Origin: Clostridia bacterium
Lineage (GTDB): Bacteria > Bacillota > Clostridia > Oscillospirales > CAG-272
NCBI GenBank assembly: GCA_017408535.1
Contig: JAFQUL010000181.1
Coordinates: forward strand, 1-19,968
Direction of reading: 5' to 3'
DNA length: 19,968 nt
The translations under genes and the position numbers were made by a program. The notes beneath the pieces were generated by a model. That model was given only the letters and a program-made list of their open reading frames with translations. It had not been told where the DNA came from and did no database searches. Positions 8,501 through 15,575 of this stretch are shown piece by piece. How positions within the stretch are numbered: the first letter of the stretch is position 1; each line of letters starts with the position of its first letter.

Positions 8501-9993
8501 TTGAATTCTGAAATTACCTCTCCCCCGGACAAAAGCACCGCGCCGATCTCGGTTATTTTACAGTTCATCGGAGAAAGGCCGGTGGTCTCTATATCAAAAA
8601 CGATAAACTCACCGTCAAACTCAGATTTACACTCACCGTATACAGCTCTCGCGGTATCATCTACGAAATAAGCCTCCATTCCGTATATGACCTTCATACC
8701 GAGAGCTTCAGACGCCTCCATTGCTTCCGGGAAAGCCTGCACGTTACCGTGATCTGTTATTGCTACCGCCTTATGACCCCAGTCGTGGGCGGTCTTGACA
8801 ATTTCCTTGGGAGTTATAATGGCGTCCATTGTGGACATATTGGTGTGAAGATGAAGTTCTACTCGCTTCTCCTCAGCATTGTCTTTTCTCTTTATCTTCT
8901 TGACCTTGACTGCGGCCTTGGGATAAAATACCAGCTCGCCGTCAAATTTATCAAGACGGGCATTACCGCTGACTACCAGAATATCACCGCGACCAAAGCT
9001 TTCGGTAAATCCCTTCAGCTTCTCCTGCTCCGCACGCTTTGCCTCATCCATATCCTCCTTCTGCTCGTAGGATACTTTCATGTATATGGATGAGTCACCG
9101 TCATAGATTCCGATAGTAACGTTTACTCTCTCTCCGCCTTTAAATTCCTTGGTTGTGATCTCAAATATCTCACCGATTATAAGGCAGCGCTTACCTGATG
9201 CAAGATCACGTATCTTAGTTATACCGGTAAGAGAAAAATCCTCACCGTAAAACAGCTCGGGAGCTGAAAGATCGTATGTAACGGCACCGATCTCAAGTCT
9301 GTCATTCTCGATCACTGCAGCCCTGTCATCACTCTCAATAAGGGAAGCAACTCTTCGATATACCGGTTTATTGGGGGCTTCTGCAGGCGGCGGAGCTGCC
9401 GCCGCGGTCTTTCTTGCCTCATTTGCGGCTTTTACTCCCGCAATAAAATTGTTCTGCTCTTTTTCAAACTGTTCTCTTCTCTCTCTTTCCCGCTCTTCAT
9501 AGTCATCGGAACGGGCAACTCTGACCTCAAACCGACGTGAGAACTCGGAAAAGATAATATTGGAGATAACGTCAGCTGTGCCACCGTTGTTAAGAAGTTC
9601 TATTCCGCCGTTACCGAACGGGATGGTAATAGTGATAACAGAACCTTCTATACTATAGTCGTACTGACCGAAAAAGCCGTTGGCTACCACACCGACACGG
9701 CAAGCCTCTGTGAGGATCTGGGGCATATAATCCGAGATGAAAAGCTCACCCGGATAATGCGGCAGGATCTTAGCCGCCGAGAGCTCGTAAGCTTCCCGTA
9801 TTCCGCTCTCAAGCTCATACAGCTCTCCTTTGGGTATTATACTCGGGAAATCCGCATTGATCTCAAGGATCCTGCGCTCGTTATCTGCGCGAAGGCGTAC
9901 CCCCGACGCCTCTGCCAGAATTTTTTTCTGGGAAGGAGTCGGAGAATACTTTTTCAGCATATCAAGAAGTGATCTGGTATTTTCTCCGCTCAT
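5554..9993 (-). CDS. polC: PolC, replicative DNA polymerase III alpha subunit (Gram-positive type)
   Basis: Main chromosomal replicase with built-in proofreading, 1479 residues. Order: N-terminal domain (1-160), charged then Ala/Pro-rich linker (about 165-210), OB fold (about 250-365), PHP domain (HLHTNMS at 381, TDHGNVQ at 413) split by a DnaQ-like DEDDh exonuclease (FDIETTG with Asp467/Glu469, Asp552 in NATFD, His605 and Asp610 in HRACDD). Then the palm: GSRGSVGSS (922-930), a four-Cys zinc site (950, 953, 975, 978) and PDIDLNFSG with catalytic Asp1004/Asp1006; Asp1129 in KLDELGHD is the third. The C terminus QLRMF matches the beta-clamp binding motif. All active sites look intact. It closes the uppS-polC gene cluster, 5 bp after ispG, with its SD inside the ispG end. 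Confidence 0.99.
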   Translation of the reverse strand: MSGENTRSLLDMLKKYSPTPSQKKILAEASGVRLRADNERRILEINADFPSIIPKGELYELESGIREAYELSAAKILPHYPGELFISDYMPQILTEACRVGVVANGFFGQYDYSIEGSVITITIPFGNGGIELLNNGGTADVISNIIFSEFSRRFEVRVARSDDYEERERERREQFEKEQNNFIAGVKAANEARKTAAAAPPPAEAPNKPVYRRVASLIESDDRAAVIENDRLEIGAVTYDLSAPELFYGEDFSLTGITKIRDLASGKRCLIIGEIFEITTKEFKGGERVNVTIGIYDGDSSIYMKVSYEQKEDMDEAKRAEQEKLKGFTESFGRGDILVVSGNARLDKFDGELVFYPKAAVKVKKIKRKDNAEEKRVELHLHTNMSTMDAIITPKEIVKTAHDWGHKAVAITDHGNVQAFPEAMEASEALGMKVIYGMEAYFVDDTARAVYGECKSEFDGEFIVFDIETTGLSPMNCKITEIGAVLLSGGEVISEFNTFVDPECHIPEEITKLTSITDDMVKGAPKIEEALRAFLEFAGDRLLIAHNATFDISFIRFAADSLGIPFDNPYLDTVALSRYVNPDLKRHKLDNLAQYFGLGDFHHHRACDDAAILGKIFICMAEKLKDEGVSSIDQMIEAMSENSDPLKLKTYHQILLVKDSVGLKNLYKLISASYLDYYKKVPRIPRTILEAHREGLIIGSACEAGELFSAMLENKPEQVLLEIASFYDYLEIQPICNNRFLIAEGRAANDEQLRDFNRRIVELGEKAGKPVVATCDAHFMNKEDELYRKILLAGMKFKDADRDVGIYMRTTDEMLEEFSYLGEEKAREVVITNPNMIADMVGEVRPIPKGTYTPSIEGAEEDLERECYKYSEEIYGSPLPDIVKDRLDRELTSIIKNGFAVLYMIARKLVKYSEEQGYLVGSRGSVGSSYVAFAGGISEVNPLPPHYVCRKCKYSDFSNEGGYGSGFDYPDKYCPNCGELMYSDGHDIPFETFLGFYGDKSPDIDLNFSGEVQAKVHRYTGDLFGKENVFRAGTLGTLADKTAYGFVNKYIESKEISLGKAEISRIISRCVGVKRTTGQHPGGIIVIPKEYEIYDFTPVQHPADDPNSDTITTHFAFSYLHDTILKLDELGHDVPTKYKAIERFTNTSVMDVKMNDPDVYKLFTGTEALGIKSSDLFDSETGTLGIPELGTSFVKPVLMASHPKSFADLLQVSGLTHGEGVWLGNAKDLIDQGICDLGHVIGTRDGIMLDLINYGLDNSMSFKIMEMVRKNKKGKPIPDDMMAAMREHNVPEWYIDSLQKIRYMFPKAHAAAYVMSAIRIAWYKVHMPLEFYAAFFTAAPGEFDAEIVSGGKKTVRAKLEEIKNKGMDASQKENAMYATLQLVEEALARGIKFLPVDLYKSDSFSFLPEDGAIRMPFSALNGIGENAAKSLVAVREEGEIISREELQQRSKVTKSVMEILAANGVLDGLSQTNQLRMF

Positions 9994-9998
9994 TGTTT

Positions 9999-11099
9999 TT
10001 ATTCTCCGTGTGCGGTCATTGCCTTTATCTCACCGATAAGGGTATCTATCACCGCATCTTCTTTTATTTTTCTTATTATTTCGCCGTGTCTGAAAAGAAG
10101 GACTTCTCCGTTTCCGCCGGCAATTCCTATGTCAGCCTCCCGTGCCTCGCCGGGGCCGTTGACCGCACATCCCATAATGGCAACTTTGATCGGCAGATCA
10201 TATATTCCCGATTCCTTTGCGGCGGTCTCAAATCGTTCAGCAAGGCCGATAAGATCGATCTTCGTTCTTCCGCATGTAGGACAGGAAACAACAGTCATTC
10301 CGGGATTTTCAAGTGCTCCGCAGGCCCGGAGGATATCCCTTGCGGCAGATATCTCTTCGACCGGATCTGCGGTAAGAGAAACTCTCACTGTATCTCCGAT
10401 TCCGTCACAGAGTAGCGAGCCTATACCGATAGCACTTTTAAGAGTTCCCTCGCCCTTTCTGCCGGCTTCCGTTACGCCGATATGAAGAGGATACTCGGTA
10501 TCCCGTGCAAGTATCCTGTTGGCACCGATCATCTCTTTTACCGATGAAGATTTGATGGATATAACTATATCCTCAAAGGCGTGCTTTCTGAGAAGCTCTG
10601 CGTGGTAAAGTGCACTCTCTGCCAGCGCCTCGGCTGTGGGAGATCCGTATTTTTCGAGTATATGCTTTTCAAGAGATCCGCCGTTCACACCGATGCGTAT
10701 GGGAACTCCCGCACCGGCTGCGGCGAGTGCTACTTCTCTGACCTTTTCATCACCGCCGATATTACCGGGGTTGATCCTGACCTTGTCAATACCTGCGGCA
10801 ATAGAAGCAAGAGCCACCTTGTAGTCAAAATGAATATCGGCGACCACCGGAATTTTTATTCCTGCCGCCTTGATCTTCTTTATAGTATCGGCAGAATCCA
10901 CATTCGGAACGGTTATACGTACTATATCACAGCCGGCAGACTCAAGACGTCTTATCTGTTCTATAGTTGCCGCGCTGTCAACTGTATCGGTGTTAGTCAT
11001 AGACTGTACAGTTATAGGACTGTTACCGCCGATATACACGCCACCCACGGATACTGTGCGGCTTATTCTTCTGTTTCGGTTATATAGATTCTGTTTCAT
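9999..11099 (-). CDS. ispG: IspG, 4-hydroxy-3-methylbut-2-enyl diphosphate synthase
   Basis: [4Fe-4S] enzyme of the MEP pathway converting MEcPP to HMBPP with electrons from flavodoxin or ferredoxin. The 366 residues match the bacterial two-domain form: TIM barrel with VQSMTNTDT (31-39), ADIHFDYK (87-94) and INPGNIG (109-115), then the iron-sulfur domain. Cluster ligands are Cys273 and Cys276 in SCPTCGRT, Cys311 in GCAVNGPGEA, and the conserved Glu318. ATG at 11099 follows GAGGAC in the 15-bp gap after rseP. It shares the operon with dxr, another enzyme of the same pathway. Confidence 0.98.
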   Translation of the reverse strand: MKQNLYNRNRRISRTVSVGGVYIGGNSPITVQSMTNTDTVDSAATIEQIRRLESAGCDIVRITVPNVDSADTIKKIKAAGIKIPVVADIHFDYKVALASIAAGIDKVRINPGNIGGDEKVREVALAAAGAGVPIRIGVNGGSLEKHILEKYGSPTAEALAESALYHAELLRKHAFEDIVISIKSSSVKEMIGANRILARDTEYPLHIGVTEAGRKGEGTLKSAIGIGSLLCDGIGDTVRVSLTADPVEEISAARDILRACGALENPGMTVVSCPTCGRTKIDLIGLAERFETAAKESGIYDLPIKVAIMGCAVNGPGEAREADIGIAGGNGEVLLFRHGEIIRKIKEDAVIDTLIGEIKAMTAHGE

Positions 11100-11114
11100 T
11101 AATAACGTCCTCTG

Positions 11115-12158
11115 TTAAAAAATCAAAGAAATAACATCCTTTACTGATACGAGTATCATAATCAGAAGCAGCACGCAAAGCCCAGCAAAATGAACGTATG
11201 ATTCATATTTCGGATCAATAGGCTTACCTCTGAGAAATTCGATCAAAAAGAACAGCAGTCTTCCGCCATCAAGTGCGGGGACAGGAAGAAGGTTAAACAC
11301 GCCGAGGTTCATGGTTATTACGATAAACAAAAACACCAGGCTGTCAAGTCCAACCGAGGCGGCCTGTGTTATCGCAGAGGTGATGCCAACGGGACCTGAC
11401 ATGTTTTCAACACCGAACCTGCCGGTTATGAGCCCGATAAGAGAATCCCACACCATCTTTATTGCGGATACGGATCTGTGAAAGGTCTGACGAAGTACAA
11501 CTGTAATAGTCTTTTGAGCCCGGTAAACACCGAAGTCGGCTACTCCCAGCTTCACACCGTCCTGCTCGGCCACGTGAAACGCCACATCCTCAAGAAGGAT
11601 CTTCTCACCTTCTCTGACAACGGTAATATCAAGCGGCTGGTGTCCGTTATACATTATCTCATAGCTGAGCTCGTCAGCGGAATGGACCTTAATACCGTTT
11701 ATTTCAACAATGGTATCTCCTACCATAAGTCCCTGTTCACTGCTGACCGCTCCGTCCGCAAACCCACTTACGGTAGTAGAGCCGAGATCGTCTGAAGCAA
11801 GCACGAGTCCGAACATAAGAACAAAACCAAGTGCTATATTCATTACCGCACCGGCGGAAACTATGATAAAGCGCTGCCATACCGGCTTGGCTCTGAAGGA
11901 ACCCGGGTCAGGTGCCACCCCCTCCTCCGGGGGATCGTCCTCGCCCATATTGACATATCCGCCAATAGGAAACAGCCTCAGGGTATAAAGTATACCGCTC
12001 TTTTTTGACGTCCGCTGAATGAGCTTTGGCCCCATGCCAATAGAAAATTCTATTACGTTTACACGGAAAATACGCGCAAACAAAAAATGGCCGAACTCAT
12101 GAATGGTAATAAGAAAACCAAACATGAGGATTGCAATCAAAATATACAGAAACTGCAT
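11115..12158 (-). CDS. rseP: RseP/RasP-type site-2 intramembrane zinc metalloprotease
   Basis: Membrane protease that in relatives cleaves anti-sigma factors and remnant signal peptides. Residues 1-19 form a hydrophobic segment leading into HEFGH (20-24), the zinc site. GPKL and FPIGGYVNM follow, another membrane segment spans about 97-121, a single PDZ domain about 130-190, and the second active-site helix has NLLPVPALDGGR (289-300), whose Asp297 is the third zinc ligand. A C-terminal membrane segment covers about 322-340. The 347-residue length fits the one-PDZ Gram-positive form. Its ATG shares a base with the dxr stop (TAATG). In B. subtilis the equivalent gene (rasP) sits at the same place after dxr. 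Confidence 0.95.
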   Translation of the reverse strand: MQFLYILIAILMFGFLITIHEFGHFLFARIFRVNVIEFSIGMGPKLIQRTSKKSGILYTLRLFPIGGYVNMGEDDPPEEGVAPDPGSFRAKPVWQRFIIVSAGAVMNIALGFVLMFGLVLASDDLGSTTVSGFADGAVSSEQGLMVGDTIVEINGIKVHSADELSYEIMYNGHQPLDITVVREGEKILLEDVAFHVAEQDGVKLGVADFGVYRAQKTITVVLRQTFHRSVSAIKMVWDSLIGLITGRFGVENMSGPVGITSAITQAASVGLDSLVFLFIVITMNLGVFNLLPVPALDGGRLLFFLIEFLRGKPIDPKYESYVHFAGLCVLLLIMILVSVKDVISLIF

Positions 12159-13324
12159 TAAGAGTTCCCTCCGACAAGCTTATTTGCATATTCTCTTGCC
12201 CACTCATCGGCGGCAAGGCAGTCGTCTAAGCTCGCATGGTCTATCTTCGGGGCTTCATCAACAGTTCGTGCGATCAGCTCCGGGATGTAGTTAAATGATA
12301 TCTTTCCGTCAAGGAATGCCTTTACAGCGATCTCATCTGCCGCGTTAAGCGCCGAGGTGGAAACTCCTCCTCGGTTAAATGCGATCCTTGCAAGTTCAAG
12401 GCACGGAAATGTAGCTGTGTCCGGTATTCCAAAGGAAAGTGAAGAAAGCTTGGTGAAATCAAGTGGCTCTATAACTCCCGCATTTCTTTCGGGATATGTG
12501 ACCGCATACTGTATGCAGAGACGCATATCCGGAACGGCAAGCTGAGCTATAAGGGCGTTATCAATGTATTCCACCATTGAGTGGATTATGCTCTCGCGTT
12601 GTACCACCACATCTATTTTGTCAAGCGGGACACTGAAAAACCAGGCCGCCTCAATGACCTCAAAGCCCTTGTTCATAAGGGTTGCGCTGTCTATAGTGAT
12701 CCTTGCTCCCATATTCCAGGTAGGATGCATAAGAGCCTCTGACGGAGTGACGTTCTCAAGTTCCGTCTTTTTCTTTCCGAAATATCTGCCGCCTGATGCG
12801 GTAAGTATAATTCTTTTTATCCTGTCCTTCGGCTCACTGCCGATACACTGAAAAACAGCACTGTGTTCACTGTCAACCGGTATGATCTCAACACTTTTTT
12901 CCTTTGCAAGAGCGGTTACTATCTCTCCGGCTATAACAAGGGATTCCTTATTTGCAAGTGCAAGGCGTTTTTTGTGCTTTATTGCCTCAACGGTAGGAAG
13001 AAGTCCGGCCTTACCGGTTATAGAATTAAGAACTATATCAGAACTGCTCTCGTGTATCATATCACCGATGGCAGTCTCCCCCGCAAAAAAAGTCACATCC
13101 AGATCTGCACATCTGACACGGATATCTCTGAGAGTCTCATCGTTCTTCACCGCACAGAAAACGGGGCGGTGTTTGCGTATCTGCTCTTCAAGAAGTGAAA
13201 TATTGCTGTATCCGGATATTCCCTCAACCTTTATTCCTGTGCGGTCAGCTACGTCAAGAGCTTGACTGCCAACAGAGCCGGTAGAGCCAAGAACAACCAT
13301 TTTTGACCGATCAATTTGTCTCAA
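12158..13324 (-). CDS. dxr: Dxr, 1-deoxy-D-xylulose 5-phosphate reductoisomerase
   Basis: First committed step of the MEP pathway: DXP to MEP using NADPH and a divalent metal; target of fosmidomycin. Seen in the 388 residues: dinucleotide loop LGSTGSVGSQ (12-21), ALANKESLV (122-130), metal ligands in VDSEHSA (Asp151, Glu153), TASGGRYF (175-182), HPTWNMGARI (200-209) and IDSATLMNKGFE with Glu222. The first ATG in frame would be codon 9, too close to the nucleotide loop and lacking a ribosome site. The TTG at 13324 is 8 nt after a perfect GGAGGT, so I take a TTG start. The 18-bp gap to cdsA and TAATG overlap with rseP show one operon. Confidence 0.97.
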   Translation of the reverse strand: MRQIDRSKMVVLGSTGSVGSQALDVADRTGIKVEGISGYSNISLLEEQIRKHRPVFCAVKNDETLRDIRVRCADLDVTFFAGETAIGDMIHESSSDIVLNSITGKAGLLPTVEAIKHKKRLALANKESLVIAGEIVTALAKEKSVEIIPVDSEHSAVFQCIGSEPKDRIKRIILTASGGRYFGKKKTELENVTPSEALMHPTWNMGARITIDSATLMNKGFEVIEAAWFFSVPLDKIDVVVQRESIIHSMVEYIDNALIAQLAVPDMRLCIQYAVTYPERNAGVIEPLDFTKLSSLSFGIPDTATFPCLELARIAFNRGGVSTSALNAADEIAVKAFLDGKISFNYIPELIARTVDEAPKIDHASLDDCLAADEWAREYANKLVGGNS

Positions 13325-13332
13325 AAGTAAAT

Positions 13333-13338
13333 ACCTCC
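13333..13338 (-). promoter_or_regulatory. Ribosome binding site supporting the TTG start of dxr
   Basis: GGAGGT, 8 nt upstream of TTG at 13324. The next in-frame ATG is 24 nt further on and has no purine-rich site in range. Confidence 0.7.
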
Positions 13339-13342
13339 AATA

Positions 13343-14176
13343 TTAGCCAAACAGCGTAAAGAACTGTGGGAAGGAACAAAGTATCAGCAGGACCGGTGCA
13401 ATGGCAATGGAAGAATCAAATCTGTCAAGAAAACCGCCGTGACCGGGCAGTATCCTGCCGAAATCCTTGATGCCGTACTCACGCTTGATAAGAGAAGCAA
13501 TAAGATCGCCAAACTGAGATATTACTGACAGTATCGCTCCTGCAAGTGCAAGTGCTATGTAATTGGGTACTGTACCGAACATTTTTCCGATACAGAAGCC
13601 ATAAACGGCAAATCCTGCGGAGCAGAACAGAAGCCCGCCGACAGCACCCTCTACAGTCTTTTTGGGGCTGACCTCGACTATAAGCTTGTGTCGGCCGAAA
13701 AGTCGTCCGGTAAAGTATGCAAAGATATCGGTAACGCAAGATGCCACAAATACCATAAGATAGAGATATACACCCTTGTCAAGACATCTTATGAGCACCA
13801 CCGAGGTAAAACCGGTTACAACGTATACGAGTGCCGCAAAATTAAAACAACTGTCAGATACCTTTTGCTTTCCCTTTTTAAGAACGGTAGCAGAAAGAAC
13901 GTACATAAAGAATATATACAAAACCGCTACAGTCAAAAAAATGAACTGCTGTTTTTCATCAATAAACCAGGCACCCAACGGGATAAGTACCGAAAGGATC
14001 GCACCTGGAATCGAAAACCACATATCTCGGCTACAACCTGTACAGCGCATCATCTCAAGTGCACCGACCAGCGAGATCACCGCAAGAGCGATAGGAAATG
14101 CAAGAGTATGAGAAAAAATTATTATCGGTAAAACCGCAAGGATCATAACAATTGCGGTAATTATTCTCGTTTTCAT
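13343..14176 (-). CDS. cdsA: CdsA, phosphatidate cytidylyltransferase
   Basis: Integral membrane enzyme making CDP-diacylglycerol from phosphatidate and CTP, the branch point for all phospholipids. Several hydrophobic segments span the 277 residues. The loop SPKKTVEGAVGG (170-181) and the family signature, IKREYGIKDFG then PGHGGFLDRFDS (230-255), are both complete, with the metal-binding acidic residues present. ATG at 14176 overlaps the uppS stop as ATGA. A 277-residue CdsA is within the usual range. Confidence 0.96.
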   Translation of the reverse strand: MKTRIITAIVMILAVLPIIIFSHTLAFPIALAVISLVGALEMMRCTGCSRDMWFSIPGAILSVLIPLGAWFIDEKQQFIFLTVAVLYIFFMYVLSATVLKKGKQKVSDSCFNFAALVYVVTGFTSVVLIRCLDKGVYLYLMVFVASCVTDIFAYFTGRLFGRHKLIVEVSPKKTVEGAVGGLLFCSAGFAVYGFCIGKMFGTVPNYIALALAGAILSVISQFGDLIASLIKREYGIKDFGRILPGHGGFLDRFDSSIAIAPVLLILCSFPQFFTLFG

Positions 14177-14916
14177 TTGTTATCCTCCGTGTCTTCCTTG
14201 ATCCTGCCGTACCTTCTGTCCCTGCCGTAAAATGCCGATACTATACTGTCGATATCAGCTGTAGACAGATCCGGCCACAGTGTCTCGGTAAAATAGAACT
14301 CTGCGTATGAGGCCTGCCAAAGAAGGAAATTGGACAGGCGCTGTTCCCCGCCGGTCCTGACTATTATATCAGGATCGGGCGAAAGAGCGGTATACAGATG
14401 ACGGCTGACGTCATCTGCCGTAATATTCTCATTGCCCTCGAGTATAAGCTCTCGGCACGCCTTGACTATCTCGTCGCGTCCGCCGTAGTTTACCGCAAAA
14501 TTAAGAGTCAGCGGTTTTGATTCGGATACCTTCTCCAGGTTTACCATTTTGATACGGAGCTCTTCATCAAATATCCCTTTATCACCGATAAAAATATATC
14601 TGACGTTATTCTTATCCAGATCACGAAGCGCCTCATCAAGATAATCGGAAAGCAACTTCATTATTGCTTTAACCTCCCGTTCGGGACGCTTCCAATTCTC
14701 TGTGGAAAAAGCATATATGGTGACATACTTTATACCGATATCTCCACAGTAAAGAGCGATCTTCTTAAAGGTCTTCGCACCAGCAGCATGACCGTACTCT
14801 CTCGGCAGACCTCTTTTCTGCGCCCAACGGCCGTTGCCGTCCATTATAAAAGCTATATGTTTAAGTCTGTCATCAACACTTAGGGCTGCTGTTTTTTCTT
14901 TTTTCTTAAAAAACAT
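14173..14916 (-). CDS. uppS: UppS, undecaprenyl diphosphate synthase (cis-prenyltransferase)
   Basis: Adds isopentenyl units to farnesyl diphosphate to make the C55 carrier used in peptidoglycan synthesis. The 247-residue protein carries IMDGNGRWA (24-32, catalytic Asp26), AFSTENWKRP (69-78), NYGGRDE (143-149) and VRTGGEQRLSNFLLWQ (186-201) with Arg187, Arg193 and Glu206 for the IPP site. ATG at 14916 follows GGAG. It heads the downstream cluster and may have its own promoter in the gap after frr. Substrate and chain length are inferred from the family; another cis-prenyltransferase is unlikely in this context. Confidence 0.96.
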   Translation of the reverse strand: MFFKKKEKTAALSVDDRLKHIAFIMDGNGRWAQKRGLPREYGHAAGAKTFKKIALYCGDIGIKYVTIYAFSTENWKRPEREVKAIMKLLSDYLDEALRDLDKNNVRYIFIGDKGIFDEELRIKMVNLEKVSESKPLTLNFAVNYGGRDEIVKACRELILEGNENITADDVSRHLYTALSPDPDIIVRTGGEQRLSNFLLWQASYAEFYFTETLWPDLSTADIDSIVSAFYGRDRRYGRIKEDTEDNK

Positions 14917-14936
14917 AGGTAACTCCGAATCAAAAT

Positions 14937-14964
14937 ATTATAAAGGCAAAGCCTTTTCCCGCAA
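14937..14964 (-). promoter_or_regulatory. Possible promoter for uppS and downstream genes
   Basis: A perfect TATAAT at 14942-14937 with a poor -35 (TTGCGG, 14964-14959, 3/6) 16 bp upstream. The predicted start is only about 14 nt before the uppS ATG, and the -35 and spacer lie inside the inverted repeat at 14950-14980. Weak evidence. Confidence 0.35.
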
Positions 14965-14980
14965 AAAGCAGGAAAAGGCT
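14950..14980 (-). repeat. Perfect 10-bp inverted repeat in the frr-uppS gap
   Basis: AGCCTTTTCC (14950-14959) and GGAAAAGGCT (14971-14980) around an 11-nt loop. In the transcribed direction the stem is followed by TTGCCTTTATAATATTTTG, which is T-rich but has no real U-tract. It may be a leaky terminator, an mRNA processing or stability hairpin, or part of a switch: AAAGGC of the 3' arm can also pair with the GCCTTT just after it. Confidence 0.65.
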
Positions 14981-15004
14981 CCTATCTTGCTGTCGCAAAA
15001 GCAG

Positions 15005-15026
15005 ATATAAGGACTCTCCCTTATAT
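15005..15026 (-). repeat. Perfect 8-bp inverted repeat at the frr stop codon
   Basis: ATATAAGG (15005-15012) and CCTTATAT (15019-15026) around a 6-nt loop. One arm contains the frr stop codon. There is no U-tract. With the repeat at 14950-14980 it gives two tandem hairpins in a 104-bp gap inside an otherwise tightly packed cluster. Confidence 0.6.
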
Positions 15027-15575
15027 TGCCATAATTTCTTTGTCCTTCTGAGCGGTCAGAGCATCTACCTCTTTTATGTACTTGTCGGTAAGATCCTGAA
15101 CGTTCTTTTCAGATGCCTTCTGCTCATCCTCGGTCATCTCGCCGTTCTTCTTGAGATCCTTACACTTATCGTTTGCATCGCGGCGGATGTTACGGATAGC
15201 AACCTTGGTCTCCTCACCGAGTTTGGATACCTGCTTCTGTACCTCTTTACGGCGCTCCTCAGTAAGCTGAGGAAAAGCAAGACGGAGAGCCTTACCGTCA
15301 TTAGCGGGGGTGATACCCAGATCAGACGCAAGAATAGCCTTCTCAATATTCTTGAGAGAGGTAGCATCCCAGGGAGTGATAACTATAGTGCGGGCATCAG
15401 TGGTCTTTACCTCTGCCATCTGGTTTATAGCGGTAGGCATACCGTAGTAGTCAACCATAATTTTTGAAAGAACGGAAGGATTTGCGCGGCCTACTCTGAT
15501 AGTGTCAAGATTCTCACCGTAAGCAGCAATAGTCTTTTTCATTTTGTCTTCATAGAGCTTGGAATCGAGTTTCAT
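15021..15575 (-). CDS. frr: Frr, ribosome recycling factor
   Basis: Splits post-termination ribosomes together with EF-G. 184 residues, the usual size. Conserved stretches: LDTIRVGRANPS (23-34), the domain II segment VKTTDARTIVITPWD (56-70), FPQLTEERRKE (101-111) and IRNIRRDAND (127-136) in the three-helix domain. The ATG at 15575 overlaps the pyrH stop as ATGA, with GGAGG upstream inside pyrH, so the two are translationally coupled. Confidence 0.98.
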   Translation of the reverse strand: MKLDSKLYEDKMKKTIAAYGENLDTIRVGRANPSVLSKIMVDYYGMPTAINQMAEVKTTDARTIVITPWDATSLKNIEKAILASDLGITPANDGKALRLAFPQLTEERRKEVQKQVSKLGEETKVAIRNIRRDANDKCKDLKKNGEMTEDEQKASEKNVQDLTDKYIKEVDALTAQKDKEIMAI

